Assembly (NCBI GenBank): GCA_025360895.1
Contig: JANYBF010000235.1
Location: forward strand, 1 to 8,978
Origin: Verrucomicrobiota bacterium
Lineage (GTDB): Bacteria > Verrucomicrobiota > Verrucomicrobiia > Limisphaerales > JADLHS01
DNA length: 8,978 nucleotides
Direction of reading: 5' to 3'
Shown: in pieces, positions 6,027 through 8,978 of the stretch
Position numbering within the stretch: the stretch's first letter is position 1
How the letters are laid out: every line of letters begins with the position of its first letter
The notes under the pieces: model-generated
Seen by the model: only the letters and a program-made list of their open reading frames with translations
What the model was told of the DNA's origin: nothing
Database searches by the model: none
Position numbers and translations under genes: made by a program

Positions 6027-7214
6027 TCACCAAGTTTCCTTCAACGCCTTTAGGAGCAGATGCGCGGTGGCTTCGGCCGAGCCGTCGTTGTTCAACGCCA
6101 CGGCTACAAAGGCCCCGGCTTCGGGCGCGTAAGCCACCACCGCCTTGATGCCGGGACAGCCCCCGCTGTGGCCGAGCCACATCTCCGTGCCGCCAGCGGG
6201 CTTGGGAACTTCGTAGAGCATCACCCCCCGGCCATAGAATTGCGGCTGGCCAAACATTGGATAGAGCCGTTCAAACATTCCCTGCACGGTCTTGGGCTCC
6301 ACCAGTTGCCCGTTCAGCAGCACGTGCCAGAAACGGATCAGATCGTCCGCGGGGCCGACGATGTTCCCCGCCCCGAAGGGCGTGGAGAAATGGAAGTCCG
6401 GCTCCGCTTCCTCGGGTTTGCCGGGATGCGCCGGTGCGATGTCCGCGACCGATGAGTTCGGGGCCAGCGATCGGGTGTGCTTTAATCCGAGCCGGTCAAT
6501 AATCCGCCGGGTCACCACCTCATGGAACGGCTGGCCTTCGACTTGTTCCACGATGCGCGCAAGCAGCACGTAACCGGTGTTGCAGTAGGCCCAGTATTCC
6601 CCGGGGCAAAACGCATTGCCATGGGCCTTGGCAACGGCCAGCAGGGTCTCCGGGGATTTGTAGCCCGGTTGCGAACGCAGGGCCGGGTCGTTTTGAAAAC
6701 TATAAAGGCCGCTCGTGTGGGTGAGCAGATGATCGAGGGTAATGACTTTTGCGTTGGGAAAGTCCGGAAACCACCGCGCCAGCTTGTCGTCGAGTTTCAG
6801 TTTGCCTTCCTCGACCAGTTGCAGGATGACCACGGAGGTGAATGCCTTGCCCGCGCTGGCCCAATAGAAAACCTGCGGCGCCGTTTCCCCGACGGCCGGT
6901 TGGCTAGCTCGAGTCGAACTCCAGAGTCCCTTGCCCGGCACACCCACGGCGACGGTCAGGGCGGGAGTCTTGGTGGCCGCCAAGGCTCGATCTAATGCCT
7001 TTTCCAAGCGGGCGACAGTGTTGGTATCCAACGAGCCACTGAGGGATCCCGCTGCTTCGGCAAAAATGTTGTCGGACGGACGGACGTGCAACTGTGGCCC
7101 GTGGTACGGTTTCGCAGCGTCGCAATTGACCGGCTTCCAATCATCACCGCCCTTGGCGACTTGCTGCGGCAGACAGAAAAAGCCGACCAGCAAAAGAAAG
7201 GTTTGCAGATTCAT
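6027..7214 (-). CDS. Secreted serine hydrolase, class C beta-lactamase/esterase family
   Basis: 395 residues. The N-terminus MNLQTFLLLVGFFCLPQQVA is a probable Sec signal peptide (no proper lipobox), so the enzyme likely acts in the periplasm or outside. The active-site motifs of the beta-lactamase/penicillin-binding fold are present: SAGK (120-123, nucleophile Ser120 and Lys123) within WASAGKAFTSVVILQLVEEGKL, the family block LDHLLTHTSGL (160-170), Y-C-N (210-212, the YxN tyrosine), and HSG (349-351) in the place of the KTG box, which is common in esterase-like members. Likely a carboxylesterase, D-aminopeptidase or transpeptidase-like hydrolase; the substrate cannot be told. The start is chosen at the signal peptide: the frame stays open a further 265 codons upstream, but that part runs antisense through the dehydrogenase gene. 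No Shine-Dalgarno sequence is visible. The frame remains open for 31 codons after the TGA. Confidence 0.92.
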   Translation of the reverse strand: MNLQTFLLLVGFFCLPQQVAKGGDDWKPVNCDAAKPYHGPQLHVRPSDNIFAEAAGSLSGSLDTNTVARLEKALDRALAATKTPALTVAVGVPGKGLWSSTRASQPAVGETAPQVFYWASAGKAFTSVVILQLVEEGKLKLDDKLARWFPDFPNAKVITLDHLLTHTSGLYSFQNDPALRSQPGYKSPETLLAVAKAHGNAFCPGEYWAYCNTGYVLLARIVEQVEGQPFHEVVTRRIIDRLGLKHTRSLAPNSSVADIAPAHPGKPEEAEPDFHFSTPFGAGNIVGPADDLIRFWHVLLNGQLVEPKTVQGMFERLYPMFGQPQFYGRGVMLYEVPKPAGGTEMWLGHSGGCPGIKAVVAYAPEAGAFVAVALNNDGSAEATAHLLLKALKETW

Positions 7215-7635
7215 GTTCGGGAAAGGTTTGGGTTCGGTTTCGCGTTCACCGGGGTGTCTATTTTGGTGATGGGTTGGCCGCGAGCTTTTGAAACTTTCGC
7301 CTACCTGCCATCTTGCCGACATCATTGCGTTATCTCCAAAAGATTGCCAGAAAATGGTTGAATCACTCACATCTCTACAATCAATTTTACAGGAAAGCGG
7401 GTTTGGGCGGTGGAAATTTTGATGGTGGGGTGCAGAACGGATTTGTGGCGGTGTTTTTCGGCGGGATGGGGTCGTGCAGTTTGTTGTGAACGGTTTTGTT
7501 GTGGCGATGGAGTCGCCGTTTACATTGCCGTCGGTGGCTCCGGCGGTGGGATACATGGCTTTGGGCTCACCAGGTGTTTCCGCCGCGCGGCTTGCTCGCG
7601 ATGAATGATTTCCAGTAAGCTGCGGTCCAACGACG
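7215..7635. other. Divergent intergenic region between serine hydrolase and alcohol dehydrogenase
   Basis: 421 bp that must hold the promoters of both flanking genes. From left to right I see copy B of an 18-nt repeat (7284-7301); an AT-rich part (about 7322-7395) with several -10/-35-like hexamers such as TACAAT (7376-7381) and TTGAAT (7358-7363), but at wrong spacing; a G/T-rich part (7401-7510); and a short hairpin GGCGA/TCGCC (7503-7517). A 64-codon cysteine-rich frame at 7410-7604 (+) has no recognisable features and is not called. No Shine-Dalgarno sequence precedes the dehydrogenase ATG. Confidence 0.5.
7284..7301 (+). repeat. 18-nt near-direct repeat, copy B
   Basis: GCTTTTGAAACTTTCGCC, upstream of the serine hydrolase start. 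It differs from copy A (6002-6019) at two positions. The copies flank the hydrolase gene in the same orientation, 1282 bp apart. Confidence 0.5.
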
Positions 7636-8832
7636 ATGTCAGACGCCGATAATAATGTGTCGCCCTCAGATTTGAGGGCGTTTGATTTTTCCTCCCGCAC
7701 GCGGTTGGTGGCGGGCGTGGGCAGCGTCGAACGCGTGGGGGAACTCGCGCGGGAGATCGGCGCGCATAAAGTTTTACTTGTGACGGATGCGGGGATTGTT
7801 GCGGCCGGCCACGCAGGTCGGGTCCAAAGGAATCTTGAAGCCGCCGGACTGCGGGTCACGCTCTTCGATCGTGCCAAGGAGAATCCGACGACGAAGTGTG
7901 TGGACGATTGTGTGGCGGTGGCGCGGGCAGCGGGCGTTGACGGCTTGGTCGGTCTGGGTGGTGGCAGTTCGATGGACACTGCGAAAGGCGGTAATTTCAT
8001 CCTGACCAACGGCGGGCGGATGCAGGATTACTGGGGCGTGGGCAAGGCGACGAAACCGATGCTGCCCTTTATCGCGATTCCGACGACGGCAGGTACGGGC
8101 AGTGAGATGCAATCTGCGGCACTGATCGCCGACGAGGAGACGCATCAGAAGATGGCGTGTCTCGATCCCAAATGCGCGGCCAGGGTCGCCATCCTGGATC
8201 CGGTGCTGACGATTTCACAGCCGCCACGGGTGACGGCTTGCACGGGCATTGATGCGATTGCGCACGCCGTTGAAACGGCGGTGACGACCAGGCGCACGAA
8301 TGTTTCGCAAAAGCTTTCGACCGAAGCCTTCAAACTTTGCCTGGCGGCGTTCCCGGAAGTATTGCAAACCCCCAACGACCTCGACGCGCGGGGGCGGATG
8401 CAACTCGGCGCCGCCTACGCCGGAGCGGCGATTGAGAATTCAATGCTCGGCGCGGCGCACGCGGCCGCCAATCCGCTTACGGCACATTTCGGCATTGCAC
8501 ACGGCCAGGCGGTGGGGCTGATGTTGCCGCACGTCGTCCGTTTCAACGCCCACGAAGCCGCCGCGCAGGTGATTTATGCAGCGCTGGCCCGGGCCGCCGG
8601 ATTGGTTTCTGTCAACGAGAGTGATGCGCGGGCCGTGCTGGCAATATGCGAACGTTTGGAAGGCTTTTTGGCGCTGGCCCGGCTACCGCGCACGTTGGTG
8701 AAGTGCGGTGTGGCGGAAACGGCGCTGGCCACGTTGGCCGAAGAAGCGGCGCGGCAGTGGACGGCGGGTTTTAATCCCCGGCCAGTGACCAAAGAGGATT
8801 TTGTAAACCTTTATACCGCTGCGCGGGGCTGA
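7636..8832 (+). CDS. Iron-containing alcohol dehydrogenase (group III)
   Basis: 398 residues, a normal length for the family. The N-terminal Rossmann-like domain has GGGSSMDTAK (108-117), the signature that binds the NAD(P) pyrophosphate, and PTTAGTGSE (149-157). The C-terminal helical domain carries the expected metal ligands Asp206 and His210 (in TGIDAIAHAVE), His275 (GAAHAAANPL) and His289 (IAHGQAVGLMLPH); the D-x3-H spacing and the 14-residue gap between the two later histidines match family members such as FucO. It should be a cytoplasmic NAD(P)-dependent oxidoreductase interconverting an alcohol and an aldehyde or ketone; the substrate cannot be told. The ATG at 7636 leaves about 15 residues before the conserved fold begins. 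It appears monocistronic: a hairpin follows the stop and the next gene is convergent. Confidence 0.95.
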   Translation: MSDADNNVSPSDLRAFDFSSRTRLVAGVGSVERVGELAREIGAHKVLLVTDAGIVAAGHAGRVQRNLEAAGLRVTLFDRAKENPTTKCVDDCVAVARAAGVDGLVGLGGGSSMDTAKGGNFILTNGGRMQDYWGVGKATKPMLPFIAIPTTAGTGSEMQSAALIADEETHQKMACLDPKCAARVAILDPVLTISQPPRVTACTGIDAIAHAVETAVTTRRTNVSQKLSTEAFKLCLAAFPEVLQTPNDLDARGRMQLGAAYAGAAIENSMLGAAHAAANPLTAHFGIAHGQAVGLMLPHVVRFNAHEAAAQVIYAALARAAGLVSVNESDARAVLAICERLEGFLALARLPRTLVKCGVAETALATLAEEAARQWTAGFNPRPVTKEDFVNLYTAARG

Positions 8833-8840
8833 AAAGCAAA

Positions 8841-8862
8841 CGGGCGCCGTTGCCGGCGCCCG
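8841..8862. terminator. Strong hairpin terminator between convergent genes
   Basis: CGGGCGCC (8841-8848) pairs perfectly with GGCGCCCG (8855-8862) around a 6-nt loop. Read on the minus strand the stem is followed by TTTGCTTTT, a good U-tract, so it should act as an intrinsic terminator for the leftward partial gene that ends at 8888. For the rightward dehydrogenase (stop at 8832) the stem is present, but no U-tract follows, so termination in that direction is less certain. Confidence 0.8.
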
Positions 8863-8887
8863 CGATCAAACTTGGTTGGTCCTTGGA

Positions 8888-8978
8888 CTACTGATCCAGA
8901 ATCATCAGCTTGTAGCTGTGGGAGGAGGCGCTGCCTTTGCTCAATTTGCCGAAATCGGTGACCTGGTAATCAAACTTG
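8888..8978 (-). CDS. C-terminal end of an unrecognised protein, cut by window edge
   Basis: The minus strand from the right edge reads 29 codons to a TAG at 8890-8888. The peptide contains FDYQVTDFGKLSKG and ends SHSYKLMILDQ. It has a beta-strand-like, polar composition and no cysteine. I do not recognise the family. Being a real gene is supported by the open frame, protein-like composition and a well-formed terminator hairpin with U-tract immediately downstream on the same strand. Most of the gene lies outside the window. Confidence 0.6.
   Translation of the reverse strand, partial: KFDYQVTDFGKLSKGSASSHSYKLMILDQ

Noticed and set aside
7410..7604. 64-codon cysteine-rich plus-strand frame that might be a small peptide gene
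   Set aside because: The Cys, Gly and Trp content follows from the G/T-rich composition; there is no ribosome binding site or recognisable motif.
7215..8009. A 265-codon N-terminal extension of the serine hydrolase frame
   Set aside because: It is open only because it runs antisense through the alcohol dehydrogenase gene and intergenic DNA. It has low-complexity Ser/Thr/Pro/Arg composition, and the real protein starts with a signal peptide at 7214.

Overview
The window looks like chromosomal DNA of a GC-rich member of the Planctomycetes-Verrucomicrobia group, most likely a verrucomicrobium (Pedosphaera/Limisphaera-like). The main evidence is the pair of a cytochrome-type DUF1587/1595/1592/1588/1585 protein followed by a Tat-exported DUF1552 protein, which is expanded mainly in these phyla. 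Most genes lack a clear Shine-Dalgarno sequence, and intergenic DNA seems to carry degenerate dispersed repeats. The phylum call is inference; there is no rRNA or other marker here. I found no tRNA, rRNA, CRISPR array, transposase or phage gene.

Layout, left to right. (1) 1-3508, minus strand: a two-gene operon. The upstream gene (875-3508) encodes a large secreted protein with two CxxCH haem-type motifs. Its stop overlaps the start of the downstream gene (1-878, cut by the window edge), a DUF1552 protein with a twin-arginine signal. (2) 3642-4755, plus strand, divergent from the operon: two small overlapping genes, a DUF1697 protein and a YdeI/OmdA-family protein. (3) A hairpin separates these from the convergent DUF2071/YqjF-like gene (4801-5532, minus). 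(4) 5533-6026: about 490 bp without a convincing gene but rich in structure. It holds a 45-bp imperfect palindrome with a perfect 16-bp core, a 9-bp inverted repeat, a stretch resembling a dispersed verrucomicrobial repeat, and a 31-codon open extension in frame behind the next gene's stop. (5) 6027-7214, minus: a secreted serine hydrolase of the class C beta-lactamase/esterase fold. (6) 7215-7635: a 421-bp divergent intergenic region with a strongly G/T-biased segment. (7) 7636-8832, plus: an iron-dependent alcohol dehydrogenase with all four metal ligands. (8) A strong hairpin, then the last 29 codons of an unrecognised minus-strand gene that enters from the right edge.

How the genes fit together: the DUF1592/DUF1552 pair is the only clear functional unit and probably works outside the cytoplasm (haem protein plus Tat-exported partner), role unknown. 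DUF1697 and YdeI are probably co-transcribed; together with DUF2071 they look like small accessory or stress genes. The serine hydrolase and the alcohol dehydrogenase are divergently transcribed and have no evident shared pathway. I do not see a convincing new defence, mobile or biosynthetic system. The best leads are the 5533-6026 intergenic structures and the DUF1592/DUF1552 pair.
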